From Plectosphaerella cucumerina (Eukaryota; Ascomycota; Sordariomycetes; Glomerellales; Plectosphaerellaceae), in contig JAGPXD010000001.1 of NCBI GenBank assembly GCA_020746995.1, positions 6,758,001 to 6,822,000 on the forward strand: 64,000 nt of DNA, given 5' to 3'. The notes under the pieces are model-generated. The model was given only the letters and a program-made list of their open reading frames with translations, was not told the origin of the DNA and did not search any database. Shown here piece after piece: positions 33,117 to 45,640 of the stretch. The position numbers and the translations under genes were made by a program. Every line of letters starts with the position of its first letter. Within the stretch, counting starts at the first letter, position 1.

Positions 33117-34809
33117 CAGACGGTGGTAAGCGACCAATCAAGCGATTGCGAGTCCCAAAGGGCAGATGGGGGAGGGATAGGGGGGCAGGTTCGGCACACA
33201 CCAAGAGCCGTTGAAGGACATGTCAGGCTGGCGTGAGCCAGTAAAAAGGGGTGTAGCCGGCCGGAGGAAAGAGTTGCGAAAGTGTCTTGAGAAGAGCTTG
33301 TCTAAAAAGAAATGGAAAGGAAGGATGGTTCAGAAGCGGTATTTATACTATGCGATATCACGCCCAGGGCTGAACGTTGAAGCTACCCGTGACAGCTACC
33401 AATGGGCCAATTCACTATTTTCATGCGATTTTGATTTGAACCAATGAATTGCCGCGCCGCCATTGTTCGACGGCCCATCTAGTGACCTCGTTCCCTCGTG
33501 GCATCAACAGGGGTCGCTTCGCAGATGAGCGAATAGGGGCCGTGTTGGCGGAGGCGGCCCCAAACATGGCCGCTTCCAACACACCCTCCTCGACCTTCCT
33601 GCAGGAAACGGTCCCAACGGTGAACCACTCAGGAGGGGGCGTGGGCTGACAGTCTGGCACCTGCAAGGACAGCAGGTCTTCGGTAGTGCCCGAGGCGGCC
33701 CACCAACTCGACGGTGAGGTGGGTGTAGGGGATTCCCCGGACGCGGGGTGTCATGAGCCACTCAAGCAAGGGGACGGCGATTCTTCAGCGAGGATTCCAA
33801 GATCGCACTCCGTTTAGGCTCGGAAGGGGACCCGGTTAAGAGGTCATGTGTTCCTTGGCCATCGACGGCAATGATCCACGTCTGTCACCGTCGTTGTCAC
33901 CGAGGCCCAGTTGGGCGATGGGATCAGTAGACCCCCCCTGCACTGTCGTGCATTAGGGGGCTGCAGCTACTTTCAAGCTTGGACACCTGGCTGGGACCAT
34001 CACTTTGGGACCTTGGGGGCCAAAACCGGGGTCGCGGTCGGCCCGGCCGGAATCAGTGTGAGCAAGCGCTTGATCCGAGCTTGACATTGACAAGGCAGAA
34101 GAACAAGAAACCTTGTTCTGTCCACCTAGATGATTCAAAGGCTATGCTACGAGGAGGTGTAAGGGTGACTTTGGGGGAGCAGACGTCACTGGTATTTATA
34201 CAGGGGGTGATCCGGGGGGCGCAGATGACTTGCATGAGCCTGGGGAAACTGGGAACGTAAATGTGACGACTCAGACCCGGAGGTTTCAATCGTTAATTGA
34301 CCAATCGGCAATCCTTGTCTCTGTACATCATTATTCGTGGGCCGATGGCAGTGGCATGCTATCACGGAGCCTCGTCAAGGGGAATAGTTTGGAGAGGGCT
34401 GAATCTCCGCGACAACAATCAAATGAAATCTTCGAAGCATCTTATGAATGACTGGTCGGATCTAGCACGTAGGCAGATTGGGGTGTCTTGACATGCCAGA
34501 GGGTTGTTCACAAGCTCTTGGCTTCTCTCCTGGCTCTTCTCACGTACCTAGCTAGGCGTAGTTGAAGGACTAAGTGTTTCCTTGGTAGGTAGCTATTGAA
34601 TGCGAGCCATCATTGCACCTTTCGTATGCTCTTCCGATTGCCCACTATGTGAAATACTGGACGATTGTTGGTGGTGCCGGTGTTGCCAGTAGTCAATTCG
34701 GACGCGAGACTGGCTGAGAAACGTATGCTAAGGTAGAAGCAGAGTACATACCAACAGTCAGCCCGCCTCTACTACTATACATCACATATGACTTCACCTA
34801 GTGGAGTAT
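33117..34809. other. Gene-free 1.7 kb region
   Basis: Only short overlapping open frames. Two TATTTATA elements occur (about 33,340 and 34,192) on the plus strand, but neither precedes a convincing coding frame within reach. Nothing else supported. Confidence 0.4.
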
Positions 34810-35868
34810 TTAGGACTTGGGTTCCCGTCCCTGCATGATCCTTCTCAACCAGGCCTGCTTGGCTTCAAAGGCATCATGTATGAGGGCCACCTCGGGATTG
34901 TCCATACCGTCGAATACATGAAACGCCCCCGGCCACACGTGTAGCTCGCACGTAGAACCGCACTTCCACATGTCCATCGCGTACTGAACCGCACTGTCAC
35001 GATAGACTTCGCACTCGGCGACATCGATGTACGTCTGCGGCAGTCTTGACAGATCCTTCGCCCTCGACGGTGACTGATATGGCGTGATCCTGTCAGTGCC
35101 CCTGTTGCCCTCGCCGAGGACGTGGTCCCATAACCCGCGGTTCGTAACACCACTGCAGGGACTGCCGAACTCGAATTGCCTCTCCGACACCGTCTCGCAG
35201 CGATCGTCCAGCATGGGCGCCAGAAGCATCTGCGCCATAATCGGGACGGAGGGGAGATTCCGGTCCCGCGCCATGAGGCACGTCACCGCGGCGAGGGCGG
35301 CGCCCCCAGAGATGCCGCAGACGACCAGACGCGCAGGGTCGATGCCAAGAGTGTTCGCGTGATCGGAAAGGTAGACAAGACCGGCGTAGCACTCTTCTGC
35401 CGGACCAGGCGCGCGGCACTCGGGCGCGAGCCGGTACTCGACTGAGACGACGGCGCAGGGGATGTCGGCCAGGAGAGAAAAGAGCTCCGGGATGGCGGTG
35501 AAGCGGTCGCCGGACACCTGGCCACCGCCGTGGACGTAGTATATGGCCGGCAGAGGGGAGATCGGCGAGTCTGTCGGAGAGAAGACTGATAGCACGATGG
35601 GAGTGCCATCCTGCTGAGGGACCGTGTGCTCTGTGTGCGTGAGGTGCGGGAAGCGTTCGAGGACGGTGGCGGCGCTGTAGTATGGCTTTCCATTCTCGTC
35701 GAGACAGCCACCGCGCAGGAAAGCGACGTCGAGCTTCTCGGGAAGTTGACAGCTATCGATCAGAGGGACGAGACTCGGGTCGATCGGTGGGCGTGGCAGG
35801 TTGATTCTCGGATCAAGGTGTGCAGCCTCGGAGTAGGGGAAAGGGTAGAGGGCGTTTTCTTCGGCCAT
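34810..35868 (-). CDS. Alpha/beta hydrolase fold-3 esterase (HSL-like)
   Basis: Single exon; start at MAEENALYPFPY (35868) gives 352 residues, the typical length, although the frame is open for 44 more codons upstream. The oxyanion-hole motif is YYVHGGGQ, the nucleophile elbow is GISGG (Ser in G-X-S-X-G), and the catalytic acid and His are expected in the Asp-containing YIDVAECE stretch and in GAFHVF. No signal peptide is evident, so it is probably cytosolic. The family hydrolyses short-chain esters, lactones or drug-like esters. It is divergent from a SIT-type transporter with about 700 bases between start codons, which hints at joint regulation. A role in hydrolysing ester siderophores is conceivable but rests on position only. 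Confidence 0.87.
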   Translation of the reverse strand: MAEENALYPFPYSEAAHLDPRINLPRPPIDPSLVPLIDSCQLPEKLDVAFLRGGCLDENGKPYYSAATVLERFPHLTHTEHTVPQQDGTPIVLSVFSPTDSPISPLPAIYYVHGGGQVSGDRFTAIPELFSLLADIPCAVVSVEYRLAPECRAPGPAEECYAGLVYLSDHANTLGIDPARLVVCGISGGAALAAVTCLMARDRNLPSVPIMAQMLLAPMLDDRCETVSERQFEFGSPCSGVTNRGLWDHVLGEGNRGTDRITPYQSPSRAKDLSRLPQTYIDVAECEVYRDSAVQYAMDMWKCGSTCELHVWPGAFHVFDGMDNPEVALIHDAFEAKQAWLRRIMQGREPKS

Positions 35869-36571
35869 TATCCTGTGTCTAGGTCTGGTCAACAAGCAAG
35901 GCAAACTGTAAAAGGTCTTGAGTGTGGCGGGAGCCACGACATGGACGAAGTCTCGGGCAACCACCCATGTATGCAAACAAAAGTCCTGATCTCCGAGCAT
36001 GTTGCCCCTTGCTGAAACCCGAGTAGGCTTGTCATTGGAAACGAGACATCATTGGTAAGGATAAAAAGAGAGACCCGTCCATCCCAGGGTCGTCCAGTGC
36101 GCAGCCACTGTGAGTGCGAGGAGAGGTTGGTGAGCACATTTCTCGCGGGAAACTTGCTCAATCGACGCGCTTACTGTGGACCTCCGGCCTCGATGGAGGA
36201 AGGCTTCGATACATGTGGTATCTCGACAGGATCCATGCCATGGCGAAGTTTCCATTCGATGTGACATGTGCACTGTCCCTTGAGCAAATAATGTTGCCTC
36301 GGGACCGAGCCCTCCTCAGCCATGTGGGTTGCATTGGATCGCCAGGCCCAGCCCTGTGGTACAGATTCTCCAGCTGGAGCATTTCCAATCAAGCCCGAGT
36401 GTTTATCTACAGGCTCTCGATGAGACGCCCACTTGGATGGGGGGCTAATTATAAGAATGCGCTCGTGGGCTGCCCTGGAGGGTTGCCCAGACGGTGAAGG
36501 AAGCCAGCCTCCAACTTCGTAACGTATCCGCACACGACCCCTCGCAATCGTGTCGACTTTTCGCCCTCGAC
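35869..36571. promoter_or_regulatory. Divergent promoter region, esterase / siderophore-type transporter
   Basis: About 700 bases separate the two start codons. I looked for the ATCWGATAA iron-regulatory GATA site by eye and did not find an exact match; a few isolated GATA cores are present. No other motif is claimed. Confidence 0.4.
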
Positions 36572-38311
36572 ATGGCTCAGGATCAGCCTCCCGTGTTGCC
36601 GCTTGTCAACAACTCCATCGCCAAGGGCTCCGCGGAAACAACCGTGCAGCAAGTCCACGACAATGTCGAGCCCAAGGAAGACGAGGCGCAGCATGGAGTG
36701 CGCGGCATCGAGGCCATCGCCACAATCTGGTCCAAGACGACCCTCATTCTTGTCTTCGTATTCGTTTGGATCATCTTCTTCGTCCTGCTGATGCAGCAGG
36801 CCTCTGGCGCCGCCCTCCTCCCCTACGTCACCTCGTCCTTCCAGCAACACTCCCTCACGCCTACTGTCGGGATTATTAGCAGTATTTTCAACGGTATCTG
36901 CACCCTGACTATGGCCAAGATTATCGACATCTTTGGCCGCCAAAACGGCTACGCCATCTCTCTCACCCTGGCCACTCTCGGTCTCGTTATGATGGCCGCT
37001 ACGAATAGCGTTGAGATGTATGCCGCTGCTCAGGTTTTCTATACTGTGGGATTCACCGCCCTACAGTTTACTGTGAGCATCATCGTCGCCGACGCATCAA
37101 GCCTGCGGAACCGCGGGGTCATGACCGCCCTGACCGCCTCACCCAACATCATCACCACCTGGCTCGGCGGGCCTATTTCCGAAGCCTTCCTCAAGGGCCC
37201 TGGTTGGGCGTGGTGCTACGGCCTATTCGCCATAATGCTTCCGGTGGTGTGCGCCCCCCTCCTCGTCATTCTCTTCACAAATTACCGGCGGGCGAAGAAG
37301 CAGGGCATCATGACCGAGGCGCCCAGCGTCGGGACCCCGGGACAGGCCTTCCTGTACTACTGCCGCGAATTTGACGCTGTCGGCCTCTTCCTCCTCTCCA
37401 GCGGCCTGGCCATGTTCCTCCTCCCTTTCAACCTCTACTCTTTCCAGCCAGAGGGATGGAAGTCTCCGCTTGTCATCGGCCTGCTTGTTGCCGGCATCGT
37501 TGTCATGGCCTCCTTCGTCGCGTGGGAGCGCTTCTTCGCACCCAAGACTTTCATCCCCTTTGAACTCTTGAGCGACCGCAACGTCATGGGCGCTTGCATT
37601 CTCGGCGCCACCCTCTTCATCAGCTTCACTTGCTGGAACAGCCTGTTCGGCTCGTTCCTACAGGTTGTCAACTGCCTGTCCGTTACCGAAGCCAGCTACG
37701 TTGCCCAGATCTACAACATCGGCGGCACCCTCTTTGCCATTCTCGCGGGCGTTGTCATCCGCTACACCGGTCGTTTCAAGGGCATCACCCTATACGGAGC
37801 TATCCCAGTGTATACGCTCTTCATGGGTCTCATGATCCACTTCCGCACCGCAGGCACGGGGATAGGGTTCATCATCATGTGCCAGATCTTCCTCGCGTGC
37901 TCCTCGGGCGTCATGACCCTCACGCCAGCTATCGCCGCCATGTCGGTTTCGACGCACCAACACATCGCCGTCGTCATGGCCATGGTGAACATGGTTTCCA
38001 GCATGGGGGCTGCCGTGGGGTACACCGCGGCAGGTGCCATCTGGCAGTCCGTTTTCCCCGTCAAGCTGGCCGAGTACCTCCCCGTGGAAGAGCTCGAGAA
38101 TCTCATGACTATCTATGGTGTTATCGATGTGCAGCTCAGCTACCCCGAAGGTTCGCCCGCACGCCTTGCTATTCAGCGCGCGTACGCGGACGCGCAGTCG
38201 ATGATGCTGACGGCGGGGACGGTGGTCTGGGTGGTCGGATTCGTAGCGGTTGCTTTCTGGAGGGACATTGACGTTAGGACCATCAAGCAGGTCAAGGGGC
38301 TGGTGGTCTAG
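36572..38311 (+). CDS. MFS transporter, siderophore-iron (SIT/ARN) family
   Basis: Single exon. Start chosen at MAQDQPPVLPL (GACATGGC context) rather than an ATG 26 codons upstream; 579 residues with about 14 hydrophobic segments, as in SIT transporters. Supporting motifs: GVRGIEAIATIWSKTTL before helix 1, IIDIFGRQNGY (MFS motif after helix 2), the helix-4 region VADASSLRNRGVMTALTASP, and QYNIGG-like YVAQIYNIGGTLF in the second half. These proton symporters import ferric siderophores through the plasma membrane. The substrate, including whether it is a siderophore at all, is family inference. Confidence 0.85.
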   Translation: MAQDQPPVLPLVNNSIAKGSAETTVQQVHDNVEPKEDEAQHGVRGIEAIATIWSKTTLILVFVFVWIIFFVLLMQQASGAALLPYVTSSFQQHSLTPTVGIISSIFNGICTLTMAKIIDIFGRQNGYAISLTLATLGLVMMAATNSVEMYAAAQVFYTVGFTALQFTVSIIVADASSLRNRGVMTALTASPNIITTWLGGPISEAFLKGPGWAWCYGLFAIMLPVVCAPLLVILFTNYRRAKKQGIMTEAPSVGTPGQAFLYYCREFDAVGLFLLSSGLAMFLLPFNLYSFQPEGWKSPLVIGLLVAGIVVMASFVAWERFFAPKTFIPFELLSDRNVMGACILGATLFISFTCWNSLFGSFLQVVNCLSVTEASYVAQIYNIGGTLFAILAGVVIRYTGRFKGITLYGAIPVYTLFMGLMIHFRTAGTGIGFIIMCQIFLACSSGVMTLTPAIAAMSVSTHQHIAVVMAMVNMVSSMGAAVGYTAAGAIWQSVFPVKLAEYLPVEELENLMTIYGVIDVQLSYPEGSPARLAIQRAYADAQSMMLTAGTVVWVVGFVAVAFWRDIDVRTIKQVKGLVV

Positions 38312-39243
38312 GACGACTTCGGGTAGCATCATTGCCTGAGGGCTGTTGGTTTTGGAGGGCGCAGCATCTATCAGACAACAGCAAAGTTTACATCTCAGCG
38401 TCGGACAATCAGACATAAACATCAAATTGTACTGTGTCTCGACGGGAAGTTGAAGAAAAAAGCTGTGTGGCCAACAAGCAGTGGCGTTCGCCAGGACTTC
38501 AGCTGTCCGCGGCCCTTGGAGAAGGGGGAAGCGGGGTGAGTGAGGGGGCCGGGGAGAAATGCGGGGTCTTCCGCCTCCAGAGTGCCGAAGCGCCGTTGCT
38601 TGGCGCGGCCGGTGGAGTGATGTCACCTCGAGCAACGGCCGCAAAATGCCGGTATATCCGTTCCCCGTCCGGCGGAGGCGTCCCATGACCTCACGAGTTT
38701 GCAGGTGGGAGACGACAAAGGGTCTTTGGAAGGAATGAGTAAGATGGGGATGACTGTCAGCGCCGGATCCGATCCGGCATGCCAATGGGGCCTAAGCATC
38801 ACGACTCGAAGAAATGCATCTCGTCGACTCGCGGGGTTGTCGCTGACTGTTGACACTCCAAATTGAAGCAATCCCCACGCGTCGGAACCTCCGTGGAACC
38901 GCCGTGGAATTACCCCTAGCCCAAACAACGGACAGCAAGTAAGCTTCCTCGCAAGTCTACGGATCAGCAGCACTACGACTTTTCTCGTCGACTCGTCACG
39001 CTTCGTACGACCGCCCATCTCGGCTGAGACGGCACATAGTGCAAGATGACGATGCCCCCCCGACTCGCACACCCCTCAAAGCTGAGCTGCCCCAGAGGGA
39101 TGCCCCGCAGGACCACAAAGACAATCGCGTCTTCTCCGTGGGGATGATTGCGGGTGAAGGTAGAAATACTCCCGCGTCCCCTGCCGGTGTTGCTGCTCGT
39201 GTTCCTCCAAGCCAAGCTCTCCGACTGCCTTCACAGCTGCAAG
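38312..39243. other. Intergenic, transporter to JEN-like gene
   Basis: About 930 bases, presumably the 3' end of one gene and the promoter and leader of the next. No supported frame. Confidence 0.4.
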
Positions 39244-41023
39244 ATGAGCAACGAAAAGATTGACCAGAAGCCCGAGGATGGGTACCGCGCCCCGGACAGG
39301 GCCCCGTATGAGGGCATGTCTGCTAGCCAGTACCTCTCCACGCGGTTCAGCACCCTCAAGCCGCCTATGCTGCCTGCGCCCAACCCTTGGAGGCTGATCA
39401 GGATGCTCAATCGCCATCACTGGGCCTTCTTCTCCATCGCTTTTGCCGCATGGGTATGCCCTCACTTTCACGTCAACTCATGAGCTCTGCTGACCGCTCC
39501 CAGACCTGGGATGCCTTCGACTTCTTCACTGTCTCCCTAACCGTCACCGACCTCGCCAAGGACTTCGGCAAGACCAAGACCGACATCACCTGGGGAATTA
39601 CTCTTGTCCTCATGTTCCGCTCCGTTGGGTCCGTCATCTTTGGTATCGCTGCCGACCGATACGGAAGGAAGTGGCCTTTCATTGTGAACAACATCCTCTT
39701 CATCGTGCTGGAGCTGGTGAGTACTTTCCTCCCCCTGCCAAGCCCGGAGTGTCAGAATCTTGGCGATCGATGAACCCGGGGATCGTCGGCCGCTACCACA
39801 CCCGCCGGAGAATTGCCGCTGACGTGTGACGCCACCAGGGGACCGGCTTCTGCCAGACTTACTCGCAATTCCTTGCCTGTCGGGCGCTCTTCGGCGTCGC
39901 CATGGGTGGACTGTACGGAAACGCCGCGGCGACGGCTCTGGAAGATCTGCCCGAGGAGGCTCGGGGTTTGATGAGCGGTATCTTGCAGCAAGGCGTAAGT
40001 TTGTCGTGCCCCTGAGACGATGACTGCAGAGCTGATGTCCGTCAACAGTACGCCTTTGGTTACCTCCTCGCGACGGCCTTTGCCCGCGGCCTGGTAAACA
40101 CCACCCCTCACGGCTGGCGGCCGCTATACTGGTTCGGCGCCTGCCCCCCCGCCATCATCATCCTCTTCCGCCTCTTCATGGGCGAGACGCACACCTTCCA
40201 GGCCCACCAGCGACTTCGCGCTCAGGCCGCCAGCGGTGAGGGCCAGGCCAGCGTGTCGTCAACCTTCATCCAAGAGGGCAAGGTAGCCTTGCGCCGCCAC
40301 TGGGTGATCCTCAGCTACCTCGTCCTCCTCATGGCCGGGTTCAACTTCATGTCCCACGGCAGCCAGGACCTGTACCCGACCATGTTGACGTCTCAGTACG
40401 GCTTCTCGCCCAACATGGTCACCGTGACGCAAGTCGTGGCCAACTTGGGCGCCATGACTGGCGGCACCGTCGTCGGCTACTGCTCCCAGATCATCGGCCG
40501 TCGTCTCTCGATCATACTCTGCTGCATCCTCGGCGGCGCCCTGCTGTACCCTTACACTTTCATCGGCAACCCGCGCATCATGGCCGCTGCCTTCTTCCTC
40601 CAGTTCGCCGTGCAGGGCGCATGGGGTGTCATCCCCATCCACCTCATGGAGCTGTCGCCAGGCGCCTTCCGCACCTTCGTCGTCGGCACGTCATACCAGC
40701 TCGGTAACCTTGCCTCGAGCGCGAGCTCAACCATCGAGGCGCGTCTGGGAGAGAGGTTCCCGCTGCCGCCTGGCGAGGGAGGGGAGAAGCGCTTCGAGTA
40801 CGGCAAGGTCATGTGTATCTTCATGGGCTGTGTTTTCGCGTACGTGATCTTGTTGACGGTCATCGGCCCCGAGCATCTTCGTCGCAGCTTCCATGTTGAA
40901 GACGATGCGGATGCGAGGGAGGTGGCGGGCATGGAGACGATTGGGGACCATCGCCAGCAGAGGGGGGTGATGGAGGACGAGGAGACCGGTCAGCAGAAGG
41001 AGATGGCCACGCATCGGGAGTAG
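39244..41023 (+). CDS. JEN1: JEN-type monocarboxylate/proton symporter
   Basis: Four exons (39244-39453, 39504-39716, 39839-39994, 40049-41023), all phase 0, give 517 residues. HHWAFFSIAFAAW joined across intron 1 to TWDAFDFFTVSLT is the family's helix-1 signature. NFMSHGSQDLYPTML matches the conserved N-X-X-S/T-H-X-S/T-Q-D-X-X-X-T motif of lactate permeases. The usual MFS motif (ADRYGRKWPF) follows helix 2. The C-terminal tail is acidic and Gln-rich. JEN proteins import lactate, pyruvate, acetate or dicarboxylates across the plasma membrane and are usually repressed by glucose; filamentous fungi often have several paralogues, so the symbol denotes family rather than strict orthology. Confidence 0.92.
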
Positions 41024-42033
41024 GCAGATTGAGTGCGCAGTTGGCTTTGCAGAATGAAGTGCCAACGTCTCTTCATCAAGCTCGATGGAGAATCTAGGTC
41101 TTGTCGGTAGGGCCAAAGTAATAGCCAAGCCAAGCATTGCTTACCTCGTCTGATTGCCGTGACTTGGAGTCATATCTTCGGATCATGGCTCGTGTATGCT
41201 CCAGATAGGACCTTGAATCAGATGCATCTTGTTCGTCGCATCTCCAGCTTGGGATCGTGTCAGCCCATCATCTCTTGTCGTCTGTCGGTCGCGATCCAGC
41301 TGAGACGTGTGCGACCGCGAAGCACAACATAGCCATCATGTTGAAACACCACCCACTGGCCTGCCCGACAACCGATAGGCAAAGTGCGACATTGCGTGGC
41401 TGAGCTGCGCGGGGAAGACGACACCATCACGACACGGGAGCGGAGCTTGTTTTGGATGCCCAGAGGAGGTTGGGGGTTGCAGCGTCCAGCATGTCTGACA
41501 GGGCACTTGGGCCTGTGCTCCGGGGGCTCGGCGGTGCACCAGGCGAACCAGCGCGCCGGAAGCAGCGCCCCGCTTTCGCTAACGCGTCGCTAATGCGGGC
41601 GGCGACGTCATGGGACCAACCTTGTGCAGCTGGACAGGCCCTGATTTGGCAGACACCAGCTGAGGGCGAAGCTCCCGCCGAGGAAGCTAAGCTCCTGGCC
41701 AAGCTCCAGGCCCAAGGCCGATGCCACTCCTGCTACAAACACATCATCGTGCCTGGTCCGTTCCTGTGCTGCCATCCATCCATCCCCCCTTCCCGCCGGC
41801 AGAATCAGGGAACCGGAAAGCAGCGCCGCAGCACATCTCCGGAGCTTGCGAAAACAGGGGCGGCACAAACCTGCCCTCTTTATACTGGTAAGCTCCTCTT
41901 CTCGGCGCCAACGCGTCCTCCTCTCCTCCCTCCTTCGCCAAGCAGTCGCAGCCCACTGCCAACGTCGCCAACGCCGCCGACGCCAGCTCCGGAAAGCTTG
42001 ACCACGTCGATTGTTCCGTTGAATCGCTCAAAG
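41024..42033. other. Intergenic, JEN-like to YVC1-like gene
   Basis: About 1 kb. A TTTATACTG TATA-like element lies at about 41,879, some 155 bases before the YVC1-like ATG. Frames here are short and unsupported. Confidence 0.4.
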
Positions 42034-44301
42034 ATGGCACGTTTCGGCTTCGTCTCTCGCCTTCTCGGTTGGGATCGACACCCCAGGCACAGACACGACC
42101 ATGACTCCTGGATGCACGAGGATCGGAGACGCCGTACGTTTGCCGCCCACTACCTGAATGAAGCCCTAGAACCCCTCTCGCGAGAATGCGGTCGTACCTA
42201 GAATCACCCGCTTACCATAGACTTTATCATCGCGCTCCAGTCCTTCCTACGCATCAGAATGAGCAGCTCGAGTCTGCTATTCCTGCCCCCGATGTCACGC
42301 GCGTCGCTCTCAAGCTTCGGCACCTCATTGAGGCCGCTGTGCCGTGCGAGCTCTCAGAGGATGAGATCACCAAGGCCCACAGCGCTGTAATCACCACAAA
42401 GGTCGTCAAGGCCGCCAGGGAGGCCGGTGGCACCCAGCACCGGGCGTGTGTGGTATGTAGCCCAACATCCTCGCCTTATCGTTTCCTCGCTGACCCAATT
42501 GCAGGTCTTTGGCCTCCTGGTCTGCAAGCGATGGTTTAAGCACCAGGCGCTGGTAGAGCTCTGGGACGCCGATCTCTACAATGTCCGGGCCGTCGCCTGT
42601 GAGATTATCGCCAAGAAACTGTAGGTCGCGACGATACCCCGGCCCTATGCAGTTAGCTGACCGAGAAATCAGGATTGAGAGCGAGGATGACACGAGCTTC
42701 CTTCTGCACGATATCCTCCTCCACCGCTACTCTATTATGGTAGACGGCGAAGCGACGACGGCCGCCAATGTCGTCGAGAAGGCCGTCGACCTCCACGCCA
42801 TCGAGATCATCACCTCTTCCGGCTACCAAAAGTGCATCATGTACCTGTGGCGGGGCTGGCTCATCCAGAACGAGGACGACCCCTCGACCTTTGTCGACTA
42901 CAAGGACCGCGACAACACCAGCTACAGGGTACATCTGGACCCCGACCGCATCCGTGTGCCCATGTTCCAGAATGCCACCCAGCTCATCATCTCGATTATC
43001 TTTACCGTCCTCTACACCATCACCATCAACACGCAGAACGAAGATGGAAGCCTCGACCTTGCCGAGATTCTGCTCTACATCTTCACGCTCGGCTTCGTTT
43101 GCGAGGAGCTGACCAAGTATTGGAAGGCCGGCTACCACATTCTCGGCTTCTGGAACGCCTTGAACGGCGTTCTTTACTCACTCATCACCGTCTCCTTCGT
43201 TCTCCGTCTCGTGGGGCTGTGGCATCCGGATCAGTCCGCCGACGGCGAACACGAATATTTCCGCCGACAGAGCTACAACTTCCTCGCCTTCAGCGCGCCT
43301 CTGTTCTGGGCACGCCTGCTTCTCTACCTGGACACGTTCCGCTTCTTCGGCGCGATGCTTGTCGTGCTCAAGGTCATGATGAAGGAGTCATTCATCTTCT
43401 TCGCGCTCTTGGTAGTCCTGATCATCGGTTTCCTCCAGGCCTTCATTGGCCTGGACGCCGCCGATGACCAGGAGGTGGACCAGTATGGCGTGATCCTCAA
43501 GGCCATGGCCAGCGCCGTCATGCAGAGCCCCGATTTTGACGTGTTTGATTCCTTCTCTCCGCCGTTTGGCACAATCCTCTACTACGTCTTTACCTTTATC
43601 GTCATGGTATGTTTTGGAGCAGGCGCCGGTGGAGTGTTCGCCGCTAACCTGCCTAGGTGATTCTGCTAAATATCCTCATTGCGCTGTACAACTCGGCGTA
43701 CGAGGACATTTACGACAATGCGAATGACGAGTTCATGGCCCTGTTCGCGCAGAAGACGATGCAGTTTGTGCGTGCTCCCGACGAGAACGTGTACATCCCG
43801 CCTTTCAACCTGGTCGAGATGGTCGTCATCGCGCTCTTCGAGTGGTGGATGCCGAAGAACCGCTTCGAGCAGTTCAACGACCTCGTCATGGGTATCTGCT
43901 ACTCGCCCGTGCTGGTCATTGCGGCCTGGTATGAGGCCCGCACAGCTGGGTCGATTGCGCGTAACCGCTCGCGTGGTGAGGAGGATGACGATGTGGTCGA
44001 AGAATGGGAGCAGACTGTCGGTGTCGACTTTGAATCGGATGGCTGGGACAAGATCTGCCAGGGCGCGGCGTCGAACGTTGAGGTCGAGCCCGCCGTGCAG
44101 GAGGTGCGAAAGCTGCGGGCCGAGGTGGACGAGTTGAAGAAGTTGATCGTTGAGATTTCCAAGGCCGTGGGAGCCGGCAAGGGGGACGACCTGATTCTTT
44201 TTGACAAGGACGGCAGCAAGGATGGCGGCAAGGATGGGAAGGACGCAGCCAAGTCGTCACAGGGGTCTACGGTCGGGGGCGCCTCGAGCCAAGGGGATTA
44301 G
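42034..44301 (+). CDS. YVC1: YVC1/TRPY1-type vacuolar cation channel
   Basis: Five exons (42034-42133, 42202-42452, 42505-42620, 42673-43606, 43657-44301) give 681 residues, close to the usual 675. The cytosolic N-terminal half contains VALKLRHLIEAAVPCELSE and SGYQKCIMYLWRGWL; six transmembrane helices follow (from MFQNATQLIISIIFTVLY on), with a pore-proximal MQSPDFDVF and a last helix split by the final intron (FIVM|VILLNILIALYNSAYEDI). The C-terminal tail is acidic with a Lys/Asp/Gly-rich end (KDGSKDGGKDG). TRPY1 channels release calcium from the vacuole on mechanical stimulus or raised cytosolic calcium. Acidic EEDDDVVEEWE in the tail is consistent with the calcium-responsive cluster known in yeast. 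Confidence 0.93.
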
Positions 44302-45640
44302 TCCTATCAAGCCGGTGCCGAGAGTGTTGAAGCATACGATGTGCGGTTGATAGTTGACTGACAGATTCATGACTGGATGCGAATACGGAGCTGCGCTGAA
44401 CTGGCCGACAGGATGAGCGTGTGACTCATTGAATGAGCGTCATGAGGCTTCTGTTGCATCAATTCCACCCTGATGGTGATTCGTTTCAGAGTTTCGAGGC
44501 GTTGGTGGCTGTCGGACAATCGTTGAGGGAAGCCTTCGAGCTGTTGAGCCTGAACCCATGGATGGAGATGACGCTCATGAAGCAACCCTATCCTGTAGGG
44601 TAAGATGGCAAGGTACACAGCCTGCCATCATTGCTCTCTATCTCCAACACGCGGATCTCTCGCGAACGCGTCGCGAGCTAGCAGTTTCAGGCGCGCTCAG
44701 GGGCGAGGCTTCGATGTGCATGATGAAGGTGTCAAGACGCCCCTGAAAAGGGTGGGGAGGGACCGGACCGCGGCAGGCACCGAGGCACGACCCCACAATG
44801 GACGGACGTGTTGACGTCACGTGTTCAGTCACATGCTCGCTGTTGCGGGCCACTGCAGCATCCATGGATGACAGGCGAAGCGGCGCACCGCTTGATGAAT
44901 TGTCTTGAAGATCGAGACGTGAAACCAAATTCGAGTTTCCCCAGACAACAGGCCCCCGTAGAGACTTGACACAAACGGCGGCGCCCATGAAGATGCTGCC
45001 AGCTTGTCTGGCATGAAGGAACGCAAGCCCTCGACGAGGACCCCGTGACACGAACAACTCCCGGGGACGCCGAAAACAGCTTAGCGGGTCTGGAGGCCTG
45101 GGTTCACACTGTTTGGCGGCATGTTGCCCCACAGGGCTCCTTCCCTGGGGCGTGGGTCGCCCTGGCCGTGTGGTGGTACCGGTAGCTGGCAATTTTCCAT
45201 CAACCCTTTGATTTTTTTCGACGACGGACCAGCTCTGCTCTCTTTCGCGAAAAACTACCCACGTCACCGCAACCCACAACCACTCCCTCTTCCCACGACC
45301 ACCCAACACTACACACCCAAGCATCCATTCGAGCGACGGACTATCCAGCCGGCCATCCATCGTTTAGCAAGCCCTTTTCCGAAGCAGCAAAGCCAGCCAA
45401 AACCAACCACCCTCTACCGACCTACCTACGGCACACCACGTCCACGCAGGCTATCGCAATCCCGCACGCGTTCGCTGTTCCCTCCGACTCGTGTATCATC
45501 ATCATCGACTCCCGCGACGACCGACCGCATCCCAACCCACCCCCAACCCCATTTCTCTCTTAGCCTCGCTCAGCCGTCGCTTTGAGGAAATCGAATCGCG
45601 CGTTACAGCATTCATTGTCGACACATTCCCACCCGTCAAC
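44302..45640. other. Intergenic 1.3 kb, leader of the GYF-domain gene
   Basis: From about 45,210 to 45,640 the plus strand becomes purine-poor (CCA/ACC-rich), as in 5' leaders of strongly expressed fungal genes. No supported coding frame or RNA gene was seen. Confidence 0.45.

Noticed and set aside
33300..34250. Possible gene behind the TATTTATA elements at about 33,340 and 34,192
   Set aside because: No open frame above about 95 codons with coding character lies downstream, and no splice-linked continuation was found.
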